NCBI RefSeq assembly: GCF_015762685.1
Contig: NZ_PEHF01000003.1
Location: forward strand, 1 to 54,293
Direction of reading: 5' to 3'
Source of the DNA: Candidatus Symbiopectobacterium sp. 'North America'
Lineage (GTDB): Bacteria; Pseudomonadota; Gammaproteobacteria; Enterobacterales; Enterobacteriaceae
Length of the DNA: 54,293 nt
The notes under the pieces were generated by a model, which was given only the letters and a program-made list of their open reading frames with translations, was not told where the DNA came from and ran no database searches. Both the position numbers and the translations under genes were made by a program. Shown here piece after piece: positions 38,018-48,800 of this stretch (positions are counted from its first letter, which is position 1; each line of letters starts with the position of its first letter).

Positions 38018-39244
38018 TCAGGCTACCGATGATTTTCCAGCAGAGAGAAGCCCGTCAGCACGGAACATGGCCTTGATACCGCGCACCGCTTGACGAATAC
38101 GATCCTGATTTTCAATTAACGCGAAGCGCACGTGCGTATCACCGTAATCACCAAAACCGATGCCGGGAGAGACACACATTTTTGCTTCGGTCAACAACCG
38201 TTTGGCAAATTCCAGCGAGCACAGATGCGCATAAGGTTCAGGGATTTTCGCCCAGACGTACATGGACGCTTTGGGTTCATCCACCATCCATCCCGCTTCA
38301 TGCAGTCCTTTCACCAACACATTACGGCGTTGACGATATTGCTCAGCAATATCGCGCACGCATTGCTGATCCCCTTCAAGGGCCCCAATGGCGGCGACTT
38401 GCAGCGGCGTAAAGGTGCCGTAGTCGTGATAACTTTTGATTCGCGCCAGCGCATTGACCAACTCTTTGTTGCCCACCATAAAGCCGATGCGCCACCCAGC
38501 CATGTTGTAACTTTTGGACAAGGTAAAGAATTCGACGGCGATATCCTTCGCGCCCGCTACTTGCATGATAGACGGGGCTTTCCACCCATCGTACACGATG
38601 TCGGCATAGGCCAAATCGTGTACCACCAGCACGTTATACTGCTTCGCCAGCGCTACAACGCGCTCGAAGAAATCCAGCTCAACGCACTGCGCCGTGGGGT
38701 TCGACGGGAAGCCCAGAATCATCATTTTGGGTTTGGGAATACTTTCGCGGATGGCCCTTTCCAGCTCGTTGAAGAAATCAACGCCCTCCACCAGCGGCAC
38801 AGAACGCACCTGTGCACCCGCGATCACCGCGCCGTAGATATGAATGGGATAGCTGGGATTCGGTACTAATACGGTGTCACCGTGATCCAGCGTTGCCAGC
38901 ATCAGGTGTGCCAACCCTTCTTTGGAGCCAATCGTGACAATGGCTTCACTTTCCGGATCGATCTCGACGCCATAACGTTCGTCATACCAACGTGAAATGG
39001 CCCGACGTAAACGCGGAATACCGCGTGAAGTGGAATAGCCGTGGGTATCATCCCGCTGCGCTACCGTACACAGTTTCTCGACGATGTGAGGCGGTGTCGG
39101 CCCATCCGGGTTACCCATACTGAAGTCAATGATGTCCTCGCCACGACGGCGGGCGGCCATTTTTAGCTCAGCGGTAATGTTAAATACATACGGGGGAAGA
39201 CGATCGATGCGCGTAAAACGGCGCGGAGAATTGGAATCAGCCAT
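38018..39244 (-). CDS. alaC: AlaC alanine transaminase
   Basis: 408 residues from ATG 39244 (GAGGA ahead); the frame is open 55 codons further but that part is not conserved. Fold-type I PLP enzyme making alanine from pyruvate and glutamate in the cytoplasm. PLP lysine in FFTLSKSYNMAGWRIGFM; also MGNPDGPTPPHIVEKL, LGFPSNPTAQCVELDFF, and the arginine of DTHVRFALIE for the alpha-carboxylate. Intact housekeeping gene, divergent from the dgcN cluster. Confidence 0.96.
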   Translation of the reverse strand: MADSNSPRRFTRIDRLPPYVFNITAELKMAARRRGEDIIDFSMGNPDGPTPPHIVEKLCTVAQRDDTHGYSTSRGIPRLRRAISRWYDERYGVEIDPESEAIVTIGSKEGLAHLMLATLDHGDTVLVPNPSYPIHIYGAVIAGAQVRSVPLVEGVDFFNELERAIRESIPKPKMMILGFPSNPTAQCVELDFFERVVALAKQYNVLVVHDLAYADIVYDGWKAPSIMQVAGAKDIAVEFFTLSKSYNMAGWRIGFMVGNKELVNALARIKSYHDYGTFTPLQVAAIGALEGDQQCVRDIAEQYRQRRNVLVKGLHEAGWMVDEPKASMYVWAKIPEPYAHLCSLEFAKRLLTEAKMCVSPGIGFGDYGDTHVRFALIENQDRIRQAVRGIKAMFRADGLLSAGKSSVA

Positions 39245-39904
39245 AACATCCTCAAGATACGTGAGCGCCCGGACCGTCCGAGCGACGCTTAGCCCTTGTG
39301 GGCTAATGATTACGCTATCGTAGAAATTGTCGGCTGTCGAGAGTGCGGACAAGAAAAATGTAAAGTGAGATCGCTTATCACCAAATTTTATGCTGACATT
39401 TGTCATCACTTTTCAAGGTTCAGCATATTATTCCAAAGCGCCACAATGACTTTTCATTACTTTTTATTGTTTTCAGCACAATGATATGAGTAACGTGAAT
39501 GAGGCTCTAACGTTCATTGAAAAAATAATGACTCACTGCATTATTAGTGAGCCCAACTTTATGGCATTGCGCCAAAATGAAGCAGACAGTAAAAAACACT
39601 TAAAAAAAACAACAAAATAAAAAGAATAAGAAAACAGTATGACCGTGCGTTTTTATAAAAAACCGAGGAAATAACAAAATAACGCACAACGCAGACTAAA
39701 ACACCAAGTAAAAAAACATCCAATTTACTCAATCGCCAAAAAAATCAACCATACCCATATATTATTCTAAAAACATCGTTATATTGACAATAAAAAGCCT
39801 ATGAATATTATCAAAGGTAATCAGCTGTTATCCAGATAACAATCACTGACGCGCCTGATAGCGATTTATCATTTATTACGTCAAAAATTTAATGAGGAAA
39901 AATA
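39245..39904. other. A+T-rich divergent region between alaC and dgcN
   Basis: 660 bases with no supported gene, including a very A-rich part around 39590-39730. It must carry the promoters of both flanking genes; a small inverted repeat (CTCACT/AGTGAG) lies near 39532-39551. Confidence 0.45.
39784..39811 (+). promoter_or_regulatory. Sigma-70 promoter of the dgcN-dgcA-dat cluster
   Basis: TTGACA (39784-39789), 16-base spacing, TATTAT (39806-39811), about 90 bases before the dgcN start, which is preceded by GAGGA. Confidence 0.6.
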
Positions 39905-40907
39905 ATGGATATCAAAAAGCCCTATTTGCTTTTTCTTGGTGATGCGCACGATCAGTTAGCCGCCAAGGTCGCTATCGACATCAAGCAATGGCATCCCGAA
40001 TATTGTGTGGGCCAATACTGTATGGCGGACTGTCACGCGGATTGCGGCCTGCCGGATCTGGATATCGCAGCAGCACACGCCGCCATAGCACAAACCCTAG
40101 TGATTGGCGTAGCCAACCGGGGGTGGCATTATCTCTCAGCAATGGATCGCCATTTTGCGTGAAGCGTTAGAAAGCGGCATGGATCTCGCCGCCGGACTGC
40201 ACAACAAACTCGCTGACGTACAAGAATTGCGCGAACTGGCGGCAAAACTGGGACGTTCCTTGTTTGACGTGCGCCATCCAACGGAAACCTACCCGGTGGC
40301 AAACGGCCGCAAGCGCAGCGGCAAACGCCTGTTGCCCGTCGGTACCGATTGCTCCTGTGGCAAAATGTACACGGCGCTGGCCATCGAAAAAGAGATTCTG
40401 GCAAGCGGCGGCAAAGCGACGTTCCGCGCCACCGGCCAGACCGGTATTCTGATCAGCGGTGCTGGTGTCAGTATTGATGCAGTGGTTTCTGACTTCATCG
40501 CCGGTGCCGTTGAAGTGTTGGCGCCCACCAATGATACAGATCATTGGGATGTGATTGAAGGCCAGGGTTCACTGTTCCACCCTTCCTTCGCAGGTGTAAC
40601 CACTGGGATTATTCACGGTGCGCAACCGGATGCGCTGGTACTGTGTCATGAACCGACACGCAAAACCATGAGTGGTGTTGACTACCCGATCCCCTATCTG
40701 GCGGCCTGCATGGCACTCAACCTGTCAATGGCGCGGCTGACCAATCCTAACGCCCGATTTGTTGGTATCTCGGTGAATACCTCGGTACTGGATGAAGACG
40801 CCGCCCTCTCTCTGCTGGCAACCATTGAAGCTGAATTCAACCTGCCGGCGGTTGATCCGGTGCGTCACGGTGTGGGCCGTATCGTTGAAGCATTGGCCAG
40901 CCTATGA
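39905..40907 (+). pseudogene. dgcN: DgcN-type DUF1611 N-acetyltransferase, frameshifted in a G run
   Basis: DUF1611 protein annotated in current databases as D-glutamate N-acetyltransferase DgcN, first step of a DgcN/DgcA route that turns D-Glu into L-Glu. The N-terminal part (KKPYLLFLGDAHDQLAAKVAIDI...) runs to GVANRG, where five G at 40119-40123 shift the frame; with four G it reads GVANRGGIISQQWIAILREALESGMDLAAGLHNKL and continues intact. The P-loop GTDCSCGKMYTALAIEKEI lies in the second part, with DHWDVIEGQGSLFHPSFAGVT further on. About 333 residues in all. The stop overlaps the dgcA start (ATGA). One homopolymer base is the only lesion, so sequencing error should be checked. Confidence 0.85.
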
Positions 40908-41884
40908 CCGAACTTACCTTATCTCGTGAAAGCTGGCCGCTGCGTGAAGTGTTTACCATTTCACGCGGCAGCAAAAGGCAGGCCGATGTGGTGGTTGCCG
41001 CCCTTCGGGCCGGTGATATTACCGGCTACGGTGAATGTCTGCCTTACGCGCGCTACGGCGAGTCGGTCGACAATGTCGCAGAGCAAATTGCTTCGCTTGA
41101 GAGCGACTTGCGCAACGGTCTGGACAGACTCACGCTGCAATCCCGTTTGCCTGCGGGAGCGGCGCGCAACGCGCTCGACTGCGCCTTATGGGATTTGGAG
41201 TGCAAGCTCTATCGTCAGCGCATCTGGCAGCGGCTCACTCTGCCGGTACCGCACACGCAGGAAACCGCCTATACCCTGTCGCTGGACACACCAGAGCACA
41301 TGCGCCAGGCGGCATAGAAGCAGGTACACCGCCCTTTGCTAAAGCTGAAGCTGACCGATCAACACGATCTGGAACGGGTCGCCGCCATGCGCGCGGGGGC
41401 CCCTTCAGCCCGCCTGATCGTGGATGCCAACGAAGGGTGGAATGAAGCGCTTTATACCCGCCTGGTGCCAGAACTGGTCAAACTGGGTGTTACCATGATT
41501 GAGCAGCCAATGCCCACAGGGAAAGACGAGGTGCTGGCATCCTTGCCACGTCCTATCCCGATTTGTGCCGATGAATCCTGTCATGACAGCCATTCATTGG
41601 CCGGACTAGTGGGTCGTTACGACATGATTAACATCAAACTGGATAAAACCAGCGGTTTAACCGAAGCGCTGCGTCTGCGCGATGAAGCAGTCAAGCATGG
41701 GCTAAAAATTATGGTAGTCTGCATGGTCAGTACATCGTTGGCGATGGCACCTGCGTTTATCGTAGCACAGGGGGCTGATGTGGTGGATTTGGATGGCCCG
41801 CTGTTGCTGCAACGCGATCGCGATAACGGGCTGGACTACCAAGACAGCATCATCAACCCGCCTTCAGCCGCGCTGTGGGGCTAG
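40904..41884 (+). pseudogene. dgcA: DgcA-type enolase-superfamily (N-acyl) glutamate racemase/epimerase, amber codon
   Basis: Mandelate racemase subgroup of the enolase superfamily (L-Ala-D/L-Glu epimerase-like). Lid domain TRESWPLREVFTISRG-like N-terminus, GYGECLPYARYGES, then TAG at 41315-41317 after MRQAA; the frame continues KQVHRPLLKLKLTD, containing the catalytic KxK, then VDANEGW, VTMIEQPMP, CADESCHD and NIKLDKT, i.e. all metal ligands and the second catalytic Lys. Homologues have an ordinary residue at the stop; CAG to TAG is the simplest change. 326 residues overall. The part before the stop has no active site, so the gene is dead unless suppressed. Ends with TAG, 69 bases before dat. 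Confidence 0.88.
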
Positions 41885-41953
41885 TGCTGATTCGCGTGTG
41901 GTCTGGCAAGCATTTTTAGTGCCAGGCCATTTACCTTCTTTAGGAGTGTTGTA

Positions 41954-42814
41954 ATGCAACGTATTATGTATGTTGACGGTCAGTATGTAGAAGAGCAGGA
42001 CGCCAAGGTTTCCGTTTTTGACCGCGGTTTTTTGTTCGCCGACGCCGTCTACAAAGTGACAGCGGTCATCAATGGGAAGCTGGCTGAATATGACGGCCAC
42101 ATCACGCGCTTGCAGCGTTCCTGCCGTGAACTCGCACTGCAACTGCCAGTCTCTATTGATGAACTGAAAAAGATCCATTTGGCGCTGATCGACAAAAACC
42201 AACTGCACGAAGGGGCGATCTATTTACAGCTCAGCCGTGGCAACGCGGGCGATCGCGATTTTCATTTTCCCGGTGCGGAAGTGAAATCCACGCTGGTGCT
42301 GTTTACTCAGGCACGCTCGGTTATCAATAACCCGAAAGCGGAAACCGGCCTGCACGTAGTGACCTGCCCGGATATTCGCTGGCACCGCCGTGATATCAAG
42401 ACCGTCAGCCTGCTGGCTGCCTGTCTGGCAAAAGAAGTGGCCCACAGCAAAGGCGCGAATGACGCGTTTCTGGTGGAAAACGGGTTTATCACCGAAGGCA
42501 GTTCCTGCAACTGCTATATCGTGCTGGCCGATAACACCGTGGTAACGCGCCAACTGAGCAATGACATTTTGCACGGCATCACCCGTCAGTCACTACTTGA
42601 ACTCGCCACCAAGGACAATATCGCACTGGAAGAGCGTCCGTTCACACCGGAAGAGGCCTACCACGCCAGCGAGATTTTCCTCAGTTCAGCCACCACATTT
42701 GTACTGCCGGTGGTTTCACTGGATGGTAAAACCATAGGCACCGGTAAGCCTGGCCCGATCGCCAAACGACTGCGTGAAATCTATATCGCGCGAGTGAAAG
42801 CACAGGTCGAATAG
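41954..42814 (+). CDS. dat: D-amino acid aminotransferase (class IV)
   Basis: 286 residues. Fold-type IV PLP enzyme that moves amino groups between D-amino acids and 2-oxo acids, forming D-Ala or D-Glu; cytoplasmic. Motifs: MYVDGQYVEEQDAKVSVFDRGFLFADAVYKV, the PLP lysine in RRDIKTVSLLA (about residue 145), NGFITEGSSCNCYIV, and SATTFVLPVVSLDGK at the C-terminus. TAGGAG precedes the ATG. It follows dgcN and dgcA in the same direction, suggesting joint D-glutamate/D-alanine metabolism. Intact, unlike both upstream genes. Ends with TAG. Substrate range is inferred from family. Confidence 0.92.
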   Translation: MQRIMYVDGQYVEEQDAKVSVFDRGFLFADAVYKVTAVINGKLAEYDGHITRLQRSCRELALQLPVSIDELKKIHLALIDKNQLHEGAIYLQLSRGNAGDRDFHFPGAEVKSTLVLFTQARSVINNPKAETGLHVVTCPDIRWHRRDIKTVSLLAACLAKEVAHSKGANDAFLVENGFITEGSSCNCYIVLADNTVVTRQLSNDILHGITRQSLLELATKDNIALEERPFTPEEAYHASEIFLSSATTFVLPVVSLDGKTIGTGKPGPIAKRLREIYIARVKAQVE

Positions 42815-42853
42815 CAGCGTTATTCAGACTAATGACAAAGTCACTTGCCCCCT

Positions 42854-42935
42854 CGTCATTCCCGCGAAGGCGGGAATCTCTGTGAGAAGAAACGCGTTTC
42901 ACCTCTACGAGATTCCCGCCTTCGCGGGAATGACG
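42854..42935. repeat. 82-base palindromic element built from two REP-like units
   Basis: Positions 42854-42880 and 42909-42935 are perfect 27-base inverted copies. Each contains ATTCCC-N8-GGGAAT, itself a palindrome (TTCCCGCGAAGGCGGGAA). The spacer has its own palindrome GAAACGCGTTTC at 42889-42900. This is the widely dispersed element that gives false HSREGGN/SRLRGND peptides when translated. It lies between two convergent genes and can act as a terminator. Confidence 0.85.
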
Positions 42936-42948
42936 ATGGGCGTTTTTG

Positions 42949-45340
42949 TTATTCTGGCAGCAAGGTCGTGTCCGAGGCGTTTTCCAGCACCATCTTCTGC
43001 GGGGATGCCAGCCGAATGCTGGCAATGCGCAGCCGCTTGATAATCTCAAACAACAGGTCGCTTTTTGCTCCTGAAACCATGCGGGGTCTGGGGACATAAC
43101 CGGTCACACTCAGTACCATCCCCGTCGACGTAAGCTGGCTAAAGGTTACCGAAGGCGCGGGGGTTTCCAAAATGGATTCATGATCGCCATAAGCGCTGAG
43201 CAGGATCTCCCGAATGGTTTCAGGATCGGCATCCAAAGGGAAGGTTAACGCCAACGTTGCCACCCCCATCGCATTCCCCATGGTGATATTGCGCACGTTT
43301 TGCGAGATGAACTGCGAATTCGGCACGATGACCGTGGAGCGATCGCCGAGTTGAATTTCCGTCGCGCGCACGTTGATGCGCCGAATATCCCCTTCTACAC
43401 CGCTGATATTAACCAAATCCCCTACTTTGACCGGACGTTCGGTGAGCAAAATCAGCCCGAAGATAAAGTTTTTAACGATCTCTTGCAGACCAAAACCGAT
43501 CCCAACCGACAGGGCGCTGACAATCCACGCCAGCTTGTTCCACTGGATCCCTAACGCAGCCAGCGTCAACAGAATAAGCAGGATATAACCAATATTGGTA
43601 AACAGGGTGACCAGCGAAGCGCGAATCCCCTTTTCCAGCGTGGTCTTCGGCAGAAAATCATCTTCTAACCAACGCCGGGATGAGCGCAAAACATAGATAC
43701 CAATCACCAGACATGCAGCGGCATTAACCAGATTAGCCGGAACGATGCTTAGCGATTCCAGCCCTTTACCGCCCCAGATTTCCACCGATTTTTGCAACAA
43801 CTCGATCGGTGTCGTGGTGCCAAAGGTGCCGTTTAATAATGCCACGGCGCCCATCAGAATCAGAAAGACTTTCCCACACACCGACACCAAGGAAGCCGCC
43901 TGCGCCAGATGACGATCGTCCAGATTCAGAGAGCTTTTAATACGGCGCCCGCTGGCGGTATTTGGCGAAAAAATGCTTTCGCTGAGATCGGTCACCAGGG
44001 TTATCAACAGATACAGGCAGGAAAGCACCATCCCCACCCATATCAGCTCATAAATCAAGAAACTCGCCAGTGAGATATAGCCAATTGCCAATGAAATCAG
44101 CACAGCAATCGCCGTCAGCAAGGTAGCTAAATGCACCAACCCTGACAGTGTAGAGCGCGCTTCCGGCTGTTCACCCGCTTCTACCATCTGCCGTCGCACC
44201 TGATTGCTACGCAGCGCAATCGCCCCCACCGTTAACGCCAATGCAGACAGCCCGTTCCCGACGATAGTGACAGCAACGGAGGTGCCCACTGTGGTGTTAA
44301 GCTGTTCAAGCATGCCAAACACAAACATCAGACTGGCGGCAATAATCGGGAACGGGTCCATCGCTTTGGCTACCGGGTTAGCCATGGCAGGTAAGCGCCA
44401 GGATGGACGATGGTTGGAAAGAAACGCCCGCCCCAACCCAGTAATCATGGCGCTAAATACGGCAAGCCGCACCAGGTTATCGAGAAAACTCCCGATAGCA
44501 GCCGGTACATCGCCGGGGCGCACCAATGTATAGTCAAGCAGATTCGTGGCAAGCCCGATGGTCGTGACGGAAGAGAGCACGGTAGCAGAAGCGAGGAAAC
44601 TGCGGCGCAGCCGCCCTTCCGGCAGCCAACGTATCCCGGCACGTGCCAGATATTTTTCCAGTAGTCGCTGACCCACCGTGGCTAACGCCAGCGCCAACAG
44701 CAGATAAAACAGCGTTCCATACCGCCAGTCCGGCTCCCAGGTCGCACTCAGCGTATCGCTGAGTTGCGCCTGAAACTGCTTCATCTTCAGCCTGAGATGC
44801 CAATAGCGGGGACCAGAAACTCGCACCCAGAATGCTGCCCGAGTTAAGCGCCAGTTGCGTTTTTAGCGCATTGCGACGTAGCGTAATAATCTGCGCCGAG
44901 AGATTGAGGGCACCCGTTCTGATGGCCTGAATTTGCTCCAGTTGCGCGTCCAGTTTGGTTTTTCGCACACTCAAACTGGCACGTTTACGCGTAACTTCAC
45001 TGGTTTCCGTTATCGTTGCACCCTGCTCTGGCGCAGGCCCCAGCACATCGACTTGCGCCTGAAGCTGTGCCTGAAGCGGTGCCAACGCGGTTGCGAGATC
45101 GGTGGTGTTGCCGATCAACTGCTGCACGGCGTCATTCAATTCGCCGTATTTGCTGTCGCTGGCGGCGTTGGAGATCTGCTGCTTGATGCCATCCAACTGC
45201 TTTTGCAATTTGGCGACTTCACTGTTTACATTGATTTTTGCAGCAGCAGCAACATCCGCAGACGTGGTGTTATCAGCGGCTGTAGCCGGTGGCGAGGCGC
45301 ACAACAGCGCAAACAGTACGGCAAAATGACGGGAAGCCAT
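42949..45340 (-). pseudogene. MscM/MscK-like mechanosensitive channel with DUF3772, frameshifted
   Basis: Large MscS-family channel that releases solutes on hypo-osmotic shock. N-terminal part from about ATG 45340: signal peptide (HFAVLFALLCASPPATA), then a periplasmic coiled coil (VAKLQKQLDGIKQQISNAAS... QLEQIQAIRTGALNLSAQIITLRRNAL) of DUF3772 type, to SFWSPLLASQAED. One extra base near 44780-44788 shifts the frame; the second part reads KQFQAQLSDTLSATWEPDWRYG, then about ten membrane helices, then the MscS core: GIGFGLQEIVKNFIFGLILLTERPVKVGDLVNISGVEGDIRRINVRATEI and RSTVIVPNSQFISQNVRN, to TAA at 42949. About 800 residues together. The second frame could restart at the ATG at 44781 region and make a channel lacking the periplasmic part, but it would have no leader. 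Confidence 0.85.
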
Positions 45341-45843
45341 ACCTGCACAGCGCGTTGAGGCACTCGCATCAAAAGGTTTCGTTGCATCAATAGGGCTCTT
45401 CTCTTGGCAATTGTCAGACCTGCATGTGCTTAATACACAATAGATTGCTGTTATACGCAAGGGGGATGTGTCAGTATTGTAACGCCATATACGCTGTTAG
45501 ATAAAATGGCGGCAGTCTAAATCAAGGACTTTAGGTTGATTCTTAGAAAAGAACCTAAAAGAAGGAAATGACACATCAGCTTTAGTTAATTCCGCGACAT
45601 CAAATGACACCTATAAACACATATCAAATTTAAGAAATTGATTACAATGAAAATATATAACACTGAATCATAATAAAAAGAAACCTTTAGCTTGCACCTG
45701 CATCAACACAGCTGGCTAGCACTGGCATTATTGCTATTAAAAAACTTAACCCATTGAATTCATATAACAGAAAAAAATTCACTCACACATTAAACGCTCG
45801 CAAGAAAAACATATATTACAAGTCATATATACAGAGGCCAGTA
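45341..45843. other. A+T-rich intergenic region
   Basis: About 500 bases between the divergent channel gene and autotransporter. Frames open upstream of 45340 do not look conserved. No RNA gene or strong promoter recognised. Confidence 0.4.
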
Positions 45844-48800
45844 ATGAAAAAAATACGGCTCATCTCACATTGAAAGTTATATCAACAAGGCAAGATCATT
45901 CTAACTCCTTTAATAAAGAAACACTGAAAAAAAAGTATGCCTTCTATTGGCTGGAATTCTTTATATCATAATACCGCCCGTATTCGCTGATGGAAATGGG
46001 GGAAACAGTGGCTACAATTCGAATGACCAATTTGGCATAAACGGTGGTGGTGGCGGCGGAGGAAGCGGTGGACTCGGCTCTCCTAATGTCTCTTCTGCAA
46101 ATGATGGTAGCAATATTCGAGGAGGAAATGACAGCAATGGTAACTCGGTGTCAGGGGGTACAGCGGGTAATGGAGGTATAGGAGAAAATTCAGGAACAGC
46201 ATCTTCTCCAATAGGTGCTTCGGGTTCAAATGGGGGTGATGCGGTATGTAACGGTTGCACACAAGGAAATGGTGGAGGTGGCGGCTGAATTGGTTTTCAG
46301 GGAAATTTATCTTCTGTTTCATCTGCAATTATCGGTGGCAATGGTGGTAACAGTGGTAATGTTACTTCAGCGGGTGCTGACGGCGGCGGTGGCACGGGAG
46401 CAGTGCTCTCTGGTGGAATAATGAGCACCGTGGCTAATATTACGGGTGGGTCAGGCGGAAATGGGGGGTCAGCAGAAGGAATTGGTGGTGCAGCCTATGG
46501 CGGTGAAGGGGGATCTGCTATTCGCGCACAAAACGTTACCCTTAACATAGGAAATCACCTTATTACTGGAGGCAACGGTGGCAGAGGGGGCAGTAGTGGC
46601 GATTCAACACTTATCCGTGGAAGGTACGGAGCGAATGGCGGAGTAGGAATTTACGGTGATAATAGCACCATAACGAATAGTGGAACAATTTCTGGTGGTA
46701 ATGCTGGGGCAGCAGGTAATTATGCGACAGGAACACTTCCTGTCGGTGGATTCGGCATTACCGGAAAGAATATCAATACTATTAATAATAACACCATCCA
46801 GGGTGGTTTTAATGCAAATGGTTCAATTCGGGCAAATTCAATTTATTTCACCGAGGGTATCAATAGCTTGGAATTGCAATATAATTGGCTTTTTAATGGG
46901 AATATCTCTGCAAATTCAGGCTCCACTAACAAATTCATATTAGGGGGCACGGCCAGCAACCTGACGAGCGACACCACAGGGACTCAACGGTCGACCATCT
47001 TTGATGTCTCGCAATTCGGCAACAAATTCCAAAATTTCTCCAGTTTTTATAAAGCTGACTCGAGTACCTGGAGAATGATTAACACCACAACAGCTAACAC
47101 CCCCTGGACGCTGGCGGCAGGTATCTTGCAAATTTCCGCAGACGGCGCGCTGGGTAGTACAGCAGGCTCCTTGACACTTGATGGCGGTACATTGCAATTC
47201 ATCAGTAACGCCATCTTGTCGGCGACAAGAGCAGTGAACATCACTGACGCAGACAGTATTTTTGATACCCAGAATAACGCTGTTACCATCAACAGTACCA
47301 TCACGGGAAATTCCCTAACCAAAAATGGCTGCGGAGTACTGACACTTACTGGCGCCAATACCTACAATGGTACCGTCATCAATCAAGGTACCCTTGAGGT
47401 AAGCGGCAATGCAGGGTCAATCAGCGGGAATACGTCTGTCGCCAATAATGCATTACTCTCTTTCAACCATTCTGGCACACTGACCTACAGTAGTTTGATT
47501 TCTGGTGATGGCGCTCTTCTCAACACGGGCTCAGGTACCGTCATACTGACGGGAAATAGCACGTATACGGGCGGTACAACGCTATCAAGCGGTACGTTGC
47601 AATTAGGTAACGGCACAACATCAGGTTCCATCACCGGCAATATCATCAATAACGCAACGCTGGCTTTTAACCGCAGCAATGCGATTAACTACAGCGGTAC
47701 TATTTCCGGAAACGGTGCGGTCATCCAAAACGGTAGCGGAGCGACAACGCTGAGTGCCAACAATAGCTACAGCGGCACCACGTCAGTGAATAATGGCAGG
47801 CTGTACATCAACGGTAATCAGACCAGTGCCACCGGAACAACCACTGTCAGTAACGGCGCAATGCTGGGTGGCAATGGCACTATCGGTGGTGCTGTCACCG
47901 TGGCGAATGGAGGCATCTTATCGCCCGGCGCGGCCTCTGGAAGTGTTGGAACCCTGACAATTAACGGGAACCTTAGTCTTAACAACACCTCAGTACTTAA
48001 CTACACCTTGGGTAAAGCAGGTGTCATCAACAGCAGTAACAACGATTTGACCGTGGTCAACGGCAATCTCACGCTGGACGGCATACTTAACGTCACCGAA
48101 ACCGCCCCCGGTGCGTTTACTCCTGGTCTCTATCGCCTTATCGATTACAGCGGGACATTAACCAATAACCAATTGAATCTCGGAAGCCTCCCTGAAACGA
48201 GTGGCATGTTTATTCAGACATCCGTTGCCAATCAGGTTAATTTGATCAATAGTGCAGGACTCACACTAAATTTTTGGGACCGTGGAGCACTGACCAATAA
48301 AAACGACGGTATTGTTAATGGCGGAAACAGCATCTGGCAAGCTTCTACCCCTGGCAGTAACGATAACTGGACCCTCGACCCTGGCACTATTAACCACCCT
48401 GGAGCAATGCTGAGTTTGCCATCTTCACTGCTGACCCCGGTACAGTCACCATTGATAACAGTGAAGGACAGGTTATCGCAGCAGGAATGCAGTTTGCCTC
48501 AGACGGTTATACCCTCAATGGCGCAGCGCTAACGTTAGTTGAAAGCGAAGCCGGTTCAGGAGAAACCATTGTTGAAGTCGGCGACCATACCTCCGACGGT
48601 GCCGGTTATGTTGCCACCATTGACGCTCTGTTACAGGGAGCAACCACTCTGGTGAAGAGCGATCTGGGCACATTGATATTAAACGGGCTCAATACCTATT
48701 CCGGCGGTACGGCGATCGAAGGCGGCACTCTGCAAGTCAGCTCAGACAGTAATCTCGGTGCCTTTGCAAGCAGCCTTAGCATGAACACCGGAACCCTCGC

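Noticed and set aside
42681..43097. Minus-strand frame with HSREGGN and SRLRGND peptides
   Set aside because: This is translation of the palindromic repeat at 42854-42935 and of the antisense of dat; a well-known false gene pattern.
45341..45460. Upstream extension of the channel gene (MRITAIYCVLSTC...)
   Set aside because: Not protein-like and places the signal peptide internally; the start near 45340 gives a normal leader.
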